Source: Hymenobacter sp. | Lineage (GTDB): Bacteria; Bacteroidota; Bacteroidia; Cytophagales; Hymenobacteraceae | Length of the DNA: 10,372 nucleotides | Reading direction: 5' to 3' | NCBI GenBank assembly: GCA_025362615.1 | Contig: JANYFQ010000531.1 | Span: 1-10,372, forward strand | In this document: piece after piece, positions 1 to 8,251 of the stretch | Layout: each line of letters begins with the position of its first letter | How positions within the stretch are numbered: position 1 is the stretch's first letter | The notes under the pieces: generated by a model | The model's database searches: none | What the model saw: the letters and a program-made list of their open reading frames with translations, nothing else | Told to the model about the DNA's origin: nothing | Position numbers and translations under genes: made by a program

Positions 1-1454
1 TAGCCGGGGGCGGGGCGGGGCAGGGCCAGGATGCGGCGCGGGTCGTCGGGAGTAGGTTTTTCGGCGGCCCCGAAGCGGTAGAGGACGTAGTAGCAGGCCA
101 CGTCGCCGTCGGGGGCGGCCGGGCCGGGCTGCCAGTTGAGCGTCACGTAGTGCGAGAGCCGGCGGAGCGTGAAGTTGGCCACCGGGGCGGGCGGCACGTT
201 GTCGAGCCACGGCATGGGCGGCACCAGGGCGGGGTAGCGGAAGAGCGTGAGACGAAGCGAGTCGGCGGTCTTCAAGGGGTTCGTCAGCAGCGACTTAGCC
301 GAGAAGAAGACGCTGCCGGGGGCCAGGCCGTCGTAGGTGCGGTTGAGGCGGATTTGGCGGGGCAGCTCGCGGGGGTTGCGCCAGGCGGTGTCGGCGCGGG
401 TGCTTTCGAGCATCCGGTACATTCCGTGGCCGATGTAGAGGTGGCGGCCGTAGCTGTGGCGCGTCCACCAGTCGAGCAGCACGGGGTAGGGGCAGAGGCG
501 GTTTTTGCTGCTCCAGTACAGTTGGGGCACGATGTAGTCAATCCAGCCCTGCTTGAGCCAGAGGCGCGAGTCGGCGTAGAGGTTGGCGTAGCTGGGCTGC
601 CCGGCGCGGGTATCGGAGCCGTCGGGGTCGGCCGACTTGTTCATCCAGACCCCAAACGGCGAGATGCCAAACTTGACCCAGCGCTTGGCCAGGCGGATGC
701 TGTCGTGCAAATCCCGAATTAGAACATTGACGTTGTTGCGCCGCCAGTCGGCCAGGCTTTTGAGGCTGTCGGGGTTGTGGTCGCGGAAGGCGTTTTCGTC
801 GTGAAACACCTGCCCGGTTTCGGGGTAGGGGTAAAAGTAGTCGTCGAAATGCACGGCATCAATGTCGTAGCGCCGCACCACGTCCAGAATAACCTGGCTG
901 ATGTACTGGCGCACGGCGGGCAGGCCGGGGTTGTAGAGCAGTTGTCCCGAATAGCGCAAAAACCACTCGGGATGAGTGCGGTACGGGTGCATGGGGGCCA
1001 GCCGCCGCGTCGCCGAGTCCATGGTGGCGCGGTAGGGGTTGAACCAGGCGTGGAACTCCATGCCCCGCCGGTGGGCCTCGGTGATGAGGAAGGGCAGCGG
1101 GTCGTCGTCGCCGCCCGGCGCTTTGCCCTGCACGCCGGTCAGCCACTTGCTCCAGGGCTCGTAGGGCGATTTGTAGAAGGCATCCGACGCGGGCCGAATT
1201 TGCACAAAAACGGCATTCAGCCCGGCCCGCTGCCCGGCATCGAGCAGCTTGCGGTACTCGCGGCGGTACTGCTCGGGGGCTTCGCCGCGCTGGTTAGGCC
1301 AGTCGATGTTTTCGACGGTGGCAACCCACATCCCGCGCAGCTCGCGCTTGGGCGGCGGGGCGGCAGTGGCCGGGTTGGTGGTGGTGTCCTGGGCGAGGGT
1401 CAGCGCGGGGAGCAGCAGGAAAAGAAAAAGCAGGCGGGCAATTGGCAGCATCAT
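1..1454 (-). CDS. Exported GHL10 (DUF187)-type glycosyl hydrolase, 3' end cut by window edge
   Basis: The minus strand is open from an ATG at 1454 to the window edge, giving 484 residues with no stop. A Sec signal peptide covers residues 1-21 (basic start, LLFLFLLL core, cleavage probably at LTLA^Q); it has no lipobox cysteine. The catalytic region begins with ELRGMWVATVENIDWP (residues 38-53), the hallmark opening of the GHL10/DUF187 family. It continues with QIRP, FHAWFNPYR, HFDDYFYP (D204 and D205), KFGISPFGVW and IDYIVPQLYW. These are TIM-barrel strand motifs of family-10-like glycosidases, thought to act on peptidoglycan-type or other polysaccharides; the substrate here is unknown. From about residue 420 (PPAPVANF...VTLNWQPG) a fibronectin-III-like domain begins and runs off the edge. 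A T9SS sorting domain may follow outside the window. A second ATG at codon 2 is an equally possible start. No Shine-Dalgarno sequence is visible, as is usual in Bacteroidetes. The gene is transcribed away from the lipoprotein gene at 1698. Confidence 0.93.
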   Translation of the reverse strand, partial: MMLPIARLLFLFLLLPALTLAQDTTTNPATAAPPPKRELRGMWVATVENIDWPNQRGEAPEQYRREYRKLLDAGQRAGLNAVFVQIRPASDAFYKSPYEPWSKWLTGVQGKAPGGDDDPLPFLITEAHRRGMEFHAWFNPYRATMDSATRRLAPMHPYRTHPEWFLRYSGQLLYNPGLPAVRQYISQVILDVVRRYDIDAVHFDDYFYPYPETGQVFHDENAFRDHNPDSLKSLADWRRNNVNVLIRDLHDSIRLAKRWVKFGISPFGVWMNKSADPDGSDTRAGQPSYANLYADSRLWLKQGWIDYIVPQLYWSSKNRLCPYPVLLDWWTRHSYGRHLYIGHGMYRMLESTRADTAWRNPRELPRQIRLNRTYDGLAPGSVFFSAKSLLTNPLKTADSLRLTLFRYPALVPPMPWLDNVPPAPVANFTLRRLSHYVTLNWQPGPAAPDGDVACYYVLYRFGAAEKPTPDDPRRILALPRPAPG

Positions 1455-1697
1455 GGGCCGCGAAATTACGCCCGGCGGTCGGCAGGCGGCTCCTCGCCGA
1501 TTGGTTTTTGAGCGGGCCAAAACAATGATGGCAAATGGACCACAGGGTAATTTGGTAGGCTTGTGTTATTATTTTTGTGTTGTCTTTTTGATTTATTTGG
1601 TTTCAAAATGCTGAATTCTTAACCCGAATAGGCTACCTTTAGGCGCTACTTGTGATGAGCAGCCCCATTCCTCACCCCATTCATTCGGCGAACAGCT
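1455..1697. promoter_or_regulatory. AT-rich divergent intergenic region with possible promoters
   Basis: This gap separates the divergent glycosyl hydrolase and lipoprotein genes, so it should hold promoters for both. Its middle (about 1545-1620) is much richer in A and T than the flanking genes. A plus-strand candidate -7 element TACCTTTA at 1634-1641 differs at one position from the Bacteroidetes consensus TAnnTTTG. It lies 57 bases before the ATG at 1698, but I see no TTG at the expected -33 spacing. On the minus strand TCCATTTG (complement of 1533-1540) is a similar one-mismatch match, also without a -33 box. Both are weak inferences. No convincing small gene was found here. Confidence 0.35.
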
Positions 1698-2264
1698 ATG
1701 AAAAAATGGATTTTGCGGGCCAGCGTCCTGGCCCTGGCCGCCACGGCGTGCAAGAAAAACAACGACCCCGAGAGTGCCCTGCCCCCCGCTACGCAGGACG
1801 GGCGCAACACCGGCGGGTGCCTTGTCAATGGGCAGCCTTTTGTAGCGTCTCGTTACGGGGGCGACCTGCTCTCCACTTCGCCCACCGGGCCGCTTTCTGG
1901 TGGGTTCTCCGTCGATAGCGTTTTCAGCTTGACGCTGCACCGCGAAAACAATGGGGTGCAGGAAAGTATCTCACTCACCTTTAAAGGACACCGAACCGGT
2001 ACTTACCGCTTCAATGGCTTTGCGTCGCCGCCCAGTCACGGCTACCCCAACGGGATACTCAATCAAGCTTCCTTTTCCGCCCGCTCGGGGTTGGTCGTTG
2101 ACCGCTACATCACCGATGCCCGGCACACCGGCCGGGCTACCCTCACCCGTGCCGATGTGCAGCGGGGTTTTTCGGCGGGCACCTTCGAGTTTGTGGCAGT
2201 CAATGCCCGCGATTCCACCAAAACCCTGACCATCACAAGCGGCCGGTTCGACCGCGCTTACTAA
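1698..2264 (+). CDS. Small Bacteroidetes lipoprotein, DUF6252-like
   Basis: The 188-residue product starts with a lipoprotein signal peptide: MKKW, a hydrophobic stretch, then AATAC with the lipidated cysteine at residue 18, followed by KKNND. The lipobox is slightly weak because -3 is Ala, not Leu. Next comes LPPATQDGRNTGGCLVNGQPF (about residues 28-48). This motif is common in small lipoproteins of Hymenobacter and relatives grouped as DUF6252 or similar; I name the family from memory of the motif. The rest looks like a beta-rich domain with repeated strand-like segments (ISLTFKGHRTGTYRFNG, TLTITSGRFDRAY). The function is unknown; it should be anchored in the inner or outer membrane facing the periplasm or surface. 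It ends 21 bases before the ATG of the lipase-like gene, so the two may be co-transcribed. Confidence 0.85.
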   Translation: MKKWILRASVLALAATACKKNNDPESALPPATQDGRNTGGCLVNGQPFVASRYGGDLLSTSPTGPLSGGFSVDSVFSLTLHRENNGVQESISLTFKGHRTGTYRFNGFASPPSHGYPNGILNQASFSARSGLVVDRYITDARHTGRATLTRADVQRGFSAGTFEFVAVNARDSTKTLTITSGRFDRAY

Positions 2265-2285
2265 AACCCTGTTTTTAATTTTTAC

Positions 2286-5200
2286 ATGAAACACTTCTTA
2301 TTTTTTGCTTTCGCGCTCGTTTCAACTTTCGCTTCGGCACAGCAATTGCGGGGGGGGGTAACCGCTTAGGTACCGGGACAGGTTCGACACCGGCGGCCAT
2401 AGCTGCGCCGGGGCCAGTCAACCCGCTGCCGGCACAGCCTTACTCCTGCACCGAAACCATCAGCAAGACGCAGGAGCTGAACGACCAGAACATGGCCGCC
2501 CTGGACAAAACGCTGATAACAACCCGCATTCTTTACGACCGGGTGGCCCACATGGCGGGCCTGGAGTCGTTCGGCAACAACGCTTCGGCGATTGATTTTT
2601 CCAGCCTCGGGCATTTCTTGCAGGCGTACTACGAGCTGCACGCCGCCGACTACAGCAACACCGGAACGGAGCCGTGCCGGGAACTACTGCGCTCCAACGC
2701 CCTGTATTACAGCAGCCGCAACCAGGTGCTGATGGGCGCGTTGCGTTACCGCTTCAACTACATCGACACCAACGCGGTTCGTGACATTAAACTGGTGTGG
2801 TGCTGCGGACCGGGTGGGCCGATTTATGACGTTGCGCGGCGCAGTTCCTCGCCTTACTTGCAGCGCGATGTGCTGGTGGGTGCGGCGCTGGCCGACACGT
2901 TGAAAAGCCGTAGCACCAGCTTCGTCCTCGACCCGGCTTCCTGCTTTTCCAACATTGGGTCCGCCCTGCTGAGCGCCAGCGTCAACTTCGGTGATGGCGG
3001 CGGATACCGCGTTTGCCTGCCCAGCCAGCCGGTTGCTGTTACCTACCCCACGGCGGGACGCAAAATCATCACGTTTACGTTTGTCTATGCCGATGGGCAG
3101 CGCCTCACCACCCGCTCGGAGTTGCACGTTAAACAAGCAGCCATTGGCTGCACTAACTGCCGCACCACTGTTGCACTTAATGACGTTGCTGCTTGCCGCA
3201 TGGTGCCCCTTGCGGCAACCCGGGCGTTTCAAGGGGCTTTTGGCAAGGCCGAAATCAGCTATTTTTACAGCACGGTGCCTCAAAAGCCTTGTGATGCGAG
3301 CACTCCCGTCAACGTGACGAAGCCCGCCGTCATCATTGACGGTTTTGACCACGAAGACAAGCGCAATGCTTACGAAATTTTCAACAAAAGTCTGGCGTAC
3401 CGAACGGCTGGCAATCAAGCAGCTTACTTGGGCACCGAACTCAGAGATGCCGGTTATGACGTTGTGGTCATGAACCTGCCGAATGTTTTCCGGGCAGTGA
3501 CAGTTATTCGCAACGCAAATAGCGGACCTTACACTTACTACGAACTGGTTCGGCGCAGCGGCTCCGACTACATCGAGCGCAACGGCCTGACGTTGGTGTC
3601 GTTGATTGAGGAGTTGAACCAGCAGACGGCGGCGGCCGGCTCGACCGAAGAACTCGTGATTGTGGGGCCGAGCATGGCCGGGCAGATTGCCCGCTACGCC
3701 CTGGCCTACATGGAGGCCAACAACATTCCGCACCGCACCCGCTTGTATATTGCCCTCGACTCGCCCCACAACGGGGCCAACGTACCCATTGGCCTGCAAC
3801 GCTTCGTGCGGCATTACGCCGATTTCACGGGCGAAGGCAAGCTCGTCACTGCCTTGGAAGCCATTGATGCCCCCGCCTCGCGCGAGATGACCTTACAGCA
3901 CTACAATTTCAACAACAACAACGATGATGTGACGGCCTTCGCCCCGCATCCCGACCGCACCAGTTTCATGAACAACCTGAACGCCCTGCGGCCGGGCGGT
4001 TTTCCGGCCAATGTGCGCCGGGTGGCCGTAACGAACGGGGCGCTCAACGGCGCGGGCCAGAAAGACCAGACCGGCTTGGCGATACGCGACAGCGAACAGG
4101 CCTTCCTGCTTCAAGTGCGCGGCAAACCGGCCAGCATTTGGGGGCTATTCACCCGCGTAATCACGACGGCTTCGGCCCGGGTTTACCTCTCATCGGGGTG
4201 GGGCGGTACAAATACATCCATGAGAACGTACAAATTGGGTTCGGGCGAAAAGGTGTACGATGCCACCGGCCCATCCGCCTCCTGCGGGTTGGATGCCGCG
4301 CCGGGAGGATACAAAGACTTCTTTTACGAAGTATCGAACAATAATTCGTTTAACCGGGCAATGTACAGCCAGACCTTTTATTCCGTCCGCGACCGGGCCA
4401 ACTTCATCCCGATGCTGAGTTCGCTGGGCTGCACCTACGCCGGCTACAACAACTGTAGCGGGGTGGACACGCGCTACCTGGTTTGCAACAACGGCACACC
4501 CTTCGATGCCTACTACGGCCCGGCCGGCGTGAACGAGGAGCATACGCAACTGACGGCGGGCAACGTGGCGTTTTTGAAGGATGAGATTTTGAAAAAGACA
4601 CCCGCGCCCGTGCTGGTCAGGCCATTGCCGGCTTCGCTTTGTTCCATTGCTGGTGCTCCATCGGTTACGGTGGCCGTGGTGCCGGAATGCTCCCTGCCGG
4701 GCCGCAGTCAGTACGGCACTACGTACACTTGGACGGCGGCGAACGGCGTTCAGTTCGTTGGTGGTACCACCAGCGCCGGAATTTCCACCATAACCGGCAC
4801 TTCGGTGCAGCTTGCGCCCAATCGGAATTTTGAGGGTGATGTTCGCGTGAGTGTGCAGGCCGTCCGCGCCGGGTATGCTGCAAGCTCGACTACTTTTCAA
4901 ATAAGCGTGAAACCAACCGAAGTATTCACCATCAACTACATTGCGCCCAACGCTTATCCTCAGAACGGCGTTGTACCTGCCGGCGAAAACGTCGCGTTCT
5001 CGCTCATCGCGGAACCGTTTGATTTGGCTTCCATCCGCTGGACGGTCAACGGCGCTCCGTACCCACGCACTGCGGGCGGCAGCAGCACCCTGGGCCAGCC
5101 GGCGATAAGCGTAGGTGTGGGCAACGGCACGGCAACGGGCGTACCCTGCTACGTGGGGGCCACCGCCGTAAGCCTGTGCGACGGCCAGACGAAAACAGTA

Positions 5201-5524
5201 TCGATGTCAGTAACTGTTCGCAGCGGTGCTGGCTACACCTCCAACCGCCCCACTTCAACCGGGGCCAAACTGCTCACCTACCCCAACCCCGTGCGCGAAG
5301 CCGTCAGCATTGTGGTGGAAGAACCCGCCGGGGCCGCGCAAGCCTCAGCCGCGCAAGCCGCCGACGTGCAGCTCTTCGATGCCTATGGGCACCGGGTGCG
5401 CCACACCCAGGCCACGGGGTTGCGTTTTGCTTTGGACACCCACAACCTGCCGGCCGGCTTTTACGGCCTCGTGGTGGTGCGCGGCACCGAAGTGTTGCGG
5501 CGGCACATCGAAATCAGCAATTAA
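2286..5524 (+). CDS. Secreted alpha/beta-hydrolase (lipase/esterase-like) with T9SS sorting domain; frame broken at G9 tract near the 5' end
   Basis: The intact body is an open frame whose first ATG is at 2492 (1010 residues), but that frame is open further upstream and lacks a signal peptide. An ATG at 2286 in another frame encodes an excellent signal peptide (MKHFLFFAFALVSTFASA^QQ). It runs into nine G's (2350-2358) and stops at TAG 2367-2369 after 27 codons. One extra G joins the parts into 1079 residues. Numbered from the 2492 ATG, the body has an N-terminal region with a PKD-like stretch (VNFGDGGGYR), then the hydrolase core: AVIIDGFDHEDKR, GYDVVVMNLPN, nucleophile elbow GPSMAG (Ser394), IALDSPHNGAN (Asp423) and NEEHTQL (His684). 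This resembles PGAP1-like and other Bacteroidetes secreted lipases. The Asp and His roles are guesses. Two PKD/Ig-like modules follow (about 721-807 and 808-915), then a type A T9SS sorting domain (929-1010, from TYPNPV to EVLRRHIEISN). The product is probably exported and cleaved or surface-attached. Substrate unknown. Confidence 0.88.
2350..2358 (+). repeat. Homopolymer of nine G's in the signal-peptide-proximal part of the lipase-like gene
   Basis: Nine consecutive G's directly follow the signal peptide codons (CAA TTG C). With nine, translation from 2286 ends at TAG 2367-2369. With ten, it reads LRGGGNRLGTGTGSTP and continues through the whole hydrolase. Such tracts are classic sites for slipped-strand mispairing and also for sequencing or assembly length errors; the window alone cannot tell which applies. 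Confidence 0.95.
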
Positions 5525-5530
5525 ATCCCT

Positions 5531-5575
5531 GCGGGCAATGCCCGCTACGGCCGGGCCTCGACAGGCCCGGCCGTA
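5531..5575 (+). terminator. Tandem hairpins after the lipase-like gene, possible terminator or REP-like element
   Basis: Six bases after the lipase-like stop codon lies a small hairpin (5531-5545, GCGGGC / GCCCGC with an AAT loop). Immediately after it is a perfect 12-bp hairpin, arms TACGGCCGGGCC (5546-5557) and GGCCCGGCCGTA (5564-5575), with a 6-base loop TCGACA. A TTTT run follows at 5581-5584, five bases after the stem, so it is not an ideal intrinsic terminator. Paired hairpins in an intergenic gap also resemble REP-like palindromic repeats; no second copy is present in this window. It separates two genes on the same strand. Confidence 0.6.
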
Positions 5576-5617
5576 TGTGGTTTTCCGAGTGTTTCTTCTC
5601 CAATCATTTATTCTGAC

Positions 5618-8179
5618 ATGAAAAACCTTCATTTCCTTCGCCTGCTGCTGGCCCTGCTCTTGCTGGCCGGCGCGGCCCCGGCCCAAAACCCGCGCCTGGA
5701 CCCCGCTTTTTCGCTTCCGGTGCTGCACCGCCTGGGGCAGGTAAACTGCGTTGTGGCGCAACCCGACGGTAAAATACTGGTCGGGGGAATCTTCACGCGC
5801 CTGGGCACCACACCCGCCGCCAACCTGGTGCGGCTGTTGCCCAACGGGCAGCCCGACCCGGTGTTTCAGGCCAACGTGCCGGGTTTCAACACCCCCGTTT
5901 ACGGCGTCGCGCGGCTGCCTAATGGTAAAATACTGGTAAACTTATCCCGCCTTGTACAGATTGGCGGGGTCACTTACAGCGGTATGCTGATGCTCAACGC
6001 CGATGGCACCCGCGATGCAACCTTCAACCTGAGCAGCAACGGGGTGCGGGCCACCAATCTGAAGATGGTGGGCCAGCCCGATGGTAAAATTCTGATTGCC
6101 GGCAGTTTCACGTCCGTGAACGGGCTAACGGCGAGCTACCTCGCCCGCCTCAACGCCAACGGGACGCTGGATACGGCGTTTCAGGCCGCCGGGCTGGACC
6201 TGAATGCGGAGGTGAACGCGTTGGTGTTGCAGCCCGACGGCAAAATAGTGGTGGGCGGCAATTTCAGCCTAGCCCAGGCGCAATTTAGCGAGGGGCTGGT
6301 GCGGGTGCTGCCCAGCGGGGCCCGCGACCTCACCTTTGGTGCCCCGTCGGGCCTGCGCGAGGTCTACGGCCTGGGCCTGTTGCCCGGTGGCAGCCTGGCC
6401 GTGCTGGGCGAGGGCCTGCGCCCCAACTTTCCGCTGGCCCGCCTGCGGCCCAACGGCAGCCTCGACCCTACTTTTGGCCCCGGGGCCAACCTGAGCGCAC
6501 CCTACGGCCCCCGCTACAGCACCTTGCTGGTGCAGGCCAACGGTGGCCTGCTGGTCAGCGTCGTGCAAAACCAGTACGACGGGGTGCCCACGGGGCCGCT
6601 GTTCCGGGTGTTGCCCTCCGGTGCCCTCGACCCCACGTTCGTGGCCGGCCTGGCCCTGAGCCGGGGCTACATCACGCCCGTGCAAGTGGCCGAATTGCCC
6701 AACGGGCAACTGCTGGCCGCCAGCCCCGCCCGCAACCTGGTGCCCACCGGCCGCGCCCTGCCCGTGGCGCTGGCCCGCTTCGGGGCCAACGGAGCCTTCG
6801 ACGCCAGCCTCGCCCCCGACTTCTACGAGCCCGGCCTGATGGCCGACGTGGCCCGGCAGCCCGACGGCCGGCTGGTGGTGGGCGGCGAGTTCACGGAAAT
6901 TAACGGCACCCCCGCCGGCAACCTGGCCCGCCTGGATGCCGCCGGCACCGTGGAGGCCGCCTTCACGGCCGCCGCCGCCACCGACGGGCCGGTGCGGCGC
7001 GTGCTGGTGCAGCCCAACGGGCAGGTGCTGGCGCTGGGCTACTTCGAGCGGGCCGGCGGCGGCGCCCAGCGGGCGCTGGCCCGGTTGCAACCCACGGGGG
7101 TGCGCGATGCCGCCTTTGCCCCGCCGCTGCGCGTGGACGTGGACGGGGCCGTTGCCAGCCTGGCCCTGCAACCCAACGGGCAGGTGCTGCTGGTGGGCAG
7201 CTTCCGCCTCACCGGTAGCCCCGGCCGCGAGCGCCGCTTCGTGCGCTTCAACGCCGCCGACGGCAGCCCCGATGCCAGCTTTCAGCCCGCCGATACGCTC
7301 ATAATCAACGATGTGTTGGTGCGGCCCGGCGGCGAGATTGTGGTGGCCGGCCAGCGCAGCGAGGCCAACAACCAGCTGCAAGCCGTGTGGCAGTTGCTGC
7401 CCTCCGGGGTGCGCGATGCGGGCTTTGCGTCGGCCACGCGCCCGCTCAACAACGTGTTTGTTTTCGCAGGCACGGCCCTGGCCTTGGGCGCGGGCGGCGA
7501 ATTGTACGCGGCCCGCACCCAAGTCACTACCAGCACCAGCACCACCCAAACCGACGTGGTCCGCCTGCTGCCCACCGGCAGCGCCGACCCCGCCTTTGCC
7601 ACCAACCTGCCCCAGGGCCGCTTGGAGCTGCTGGCCCTGGCGGTGCAGCCCAACGGGCGGGTGCTGGTGGGCGGCCTGGTGCAACGAACCAGCGCCGCCC
7701 CCACCCGTGGCAGCCTGCGCCTGCTGCCCACCGGGGCCGACGACCCCAGCTACGACCCCGTCAACGGCCCCAGCTTCGGTACCACCTACCCCTACGGCGT
7801 GGCGCGCATCGTGGTGCAGCCCGACGGGGGCCTGCTGATGGCGGGGGCCTTCCTGGAAGCCGCTGGCCGGCCCGTCCAGGGCCTCGTGCGCCTGCTCGAC
7901 CCCAACGTGCTGGCCCTGCGCCCCGGCGGGGGCGCAACGGCCGGCCTCCGTGCGTGGCCCGTGCCCGCCCATACCGAACTCAACCTGCGCTTCGAGGGCA
8001 GCGCCGCGCCCGTGCATCAACTTGAACTGCTCGACGTGCTGGGCCGCGCCGTGCTGCGCCGCACCGTGGCCGGGGCCACGGCCACGCTGCCGCTCACGGG
8101 CGTAGCGCCCGGCGTGTATGTGCTGCGCCACAGCGCCCCCGGCGAGGCCGGCGGCAGCCGCCGCGTGGTGGTGGAGTAG
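5618..8179 (+). CDS. Secreted delta-60 repeat protein with T9SS sorting domain
   Basis: The 853-residue product begins with a Sec signal peptide (MKNLHFLRLLLALLLLAGAAPA^Q, cleavage after residue 22). The mature part is almost wholly made of about 14 repeats of 45-60 residues. Each has the delta-60 pattern: QPDGKILVGG-like strand, variable loop, LARLxxNG strand, then D-x-x-F. Good copies include AQPDGKILVGGIF, LQPDGKIVVGGNF, RQPDGRLVVGGEF and VQPNGRVLVGGLV. Such repeats are predicted to fold as beta-propeller blades, and 14 would suit two seven-bladed propellers; this is inference. A type A T9SS sorting domain closes the protein (about residues 776-853: RAWPVPAHTELNL, LELLDVLGRAVLRR, GVAPGVYVLR). 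No catalytic residues are recognisable, so a binding, adhesive or structural surface role is more likely than an enzymatic one. The start is clear: the signal peptide begins at the first ATG. The gene is 93 bases from the lipase-like gene and ends just before a strong terminator. Confidence 0.95.
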   Translation: MKNLHFLRLLLALLLLAGAAPAQNPRLDPAFSLPVLHRLGQVNCVVAQPDGKILVGGIFTRLGTTPAANLVRLLPNGQPDPVFQANVPGFNTPVYGVARLPNGKILVNLSRLVQIGGVTYSGMLMLNADGTRDATFNLSSNGVRATNLKMVGQPDGKILIAGSFTSVNGLTASYLARLNANGTLDTAFQAAGLDLNAEVNALVLQPDGKIVVGGNFSLAQAQFSEGLVRVLPSGARDLTFGAPSGLREVYGLGLLPGGSLAVLGEGLRPNFPLARLRPNGSLDPTFGPGANLSAPYGPRYSTLLVQANGGLLVSVVQNQYDGVPTGPLFRVLPSGALDPTFVAGLALSRGYITPVQVAELPNGQLLAASPARNLVPTGRALPVALARFGANGAFDASLAPDFYEPGLMADVARQPDGRLVVGGEFTEINGTPAGNLARLDAAGTVEAAFTAAAATDGPVRRVLVQPNGQVLALGYFERAGGGAQRALARLQPTGVRDAAFAPPLRVDVDGAVASLALQPNGQVLLVGSFRLTGSPGRERRFVRFNAADGSPDASFQPADTLIINDVLVRPGGEIVVAGQRSEANNQLQAVWQLLPSGVRDAGFASATRPLNNVFVFAGTALALGAGGELYAARTQVTTSTSTTQTDVVRLLPTGSADPAFATNLPQGRLELLALAVQPNGRVLVGGLVQRTSAAPTRGSLRLLPTGADDPSYDPVNGPSFGTTYPYGVARIVVQPDGGLLMAGAFLEAAGRPVQGLVRLLDPNVLALRPGGGATAGLRAWPVPAHTELNLRFEGSAAPVHQLELLDVLGRAVLRRTVAGATATLPLTGVAPGVYVLRHSAPGEAGGSRRVVVE

Positions 8180-8196
8180 TGCCCGGTAAACAAGCG

Positions 8197-8233
8197 AAAA
8201 GGGAGAGCCACCAAGCGGTTGCTCTCCCTTTTT
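8197..8233. terminator. Bidirectional rho-independent terminator between convergent genes
   Basis: The sequence has an A4 run (8197-8200), arm GGGAGAGC (8201-8208), arm GCTCTCCC (8221-8228) and a T5 run (8229-8233). Inside, ACC (8210-8212) can pair with GGT (8217-8219) around an AAGC tetraloop with one C-T mismatch, giving a stem that works on both strands. It lies 17 bases after the delta-60 gene stop and 18 bases beyond the stop of the small minus-strand gene, so it should end transcription from both sides. Confidence 0.9.
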
Positions 8234-8251
8234 GGTTTGATGCCGAAATGG

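Noticed and set aside
150..1511. Long plus-strand open frames (150-722 and 777-1511)
   Set aside because: They lie antisense to the glycosyl hydrolase gene, whose minus-strand protein has clear family motifs and a signal peptide. The plus-strand translations are Gly/Val/Arg-rich with no recognisable features.
2388..2411. Hairpin CCGGCG...CGCCGG as a stimulator of programmed -1 frameshifting on the G tract
   Set aside because: It begins about 31 bases after the tract, too far from the usual 5-9 base spacer, and is only 6 bp with an imperfect interior. It is not enough to claim programmed frameshifting.
2684..3814. 376-codon minus-strand open frame opposite the lipase-like gene
   Set aside because: The plus strand encodes a clear hydrolase here; the antisense product shows no coherent fold or motif.
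5741..6300. CRISPR-like regular repeats
   Set aside because: The short similar DNA segments are spaced about 155 bases apart and fall on the DGKIL codons of protein repeats; this is coding repetition, not an array.
6269..8131. 620-codon minus-strand open frame opposite the delta-60 gene
   Set aside because: Its composition is extreme (Gly, Gln, Ala, His) and follows from GC-rich repeat coding on the other strand. It has no start context or domain, while the plus-strand protein has a signal peptide, repeats and a sorting domain.
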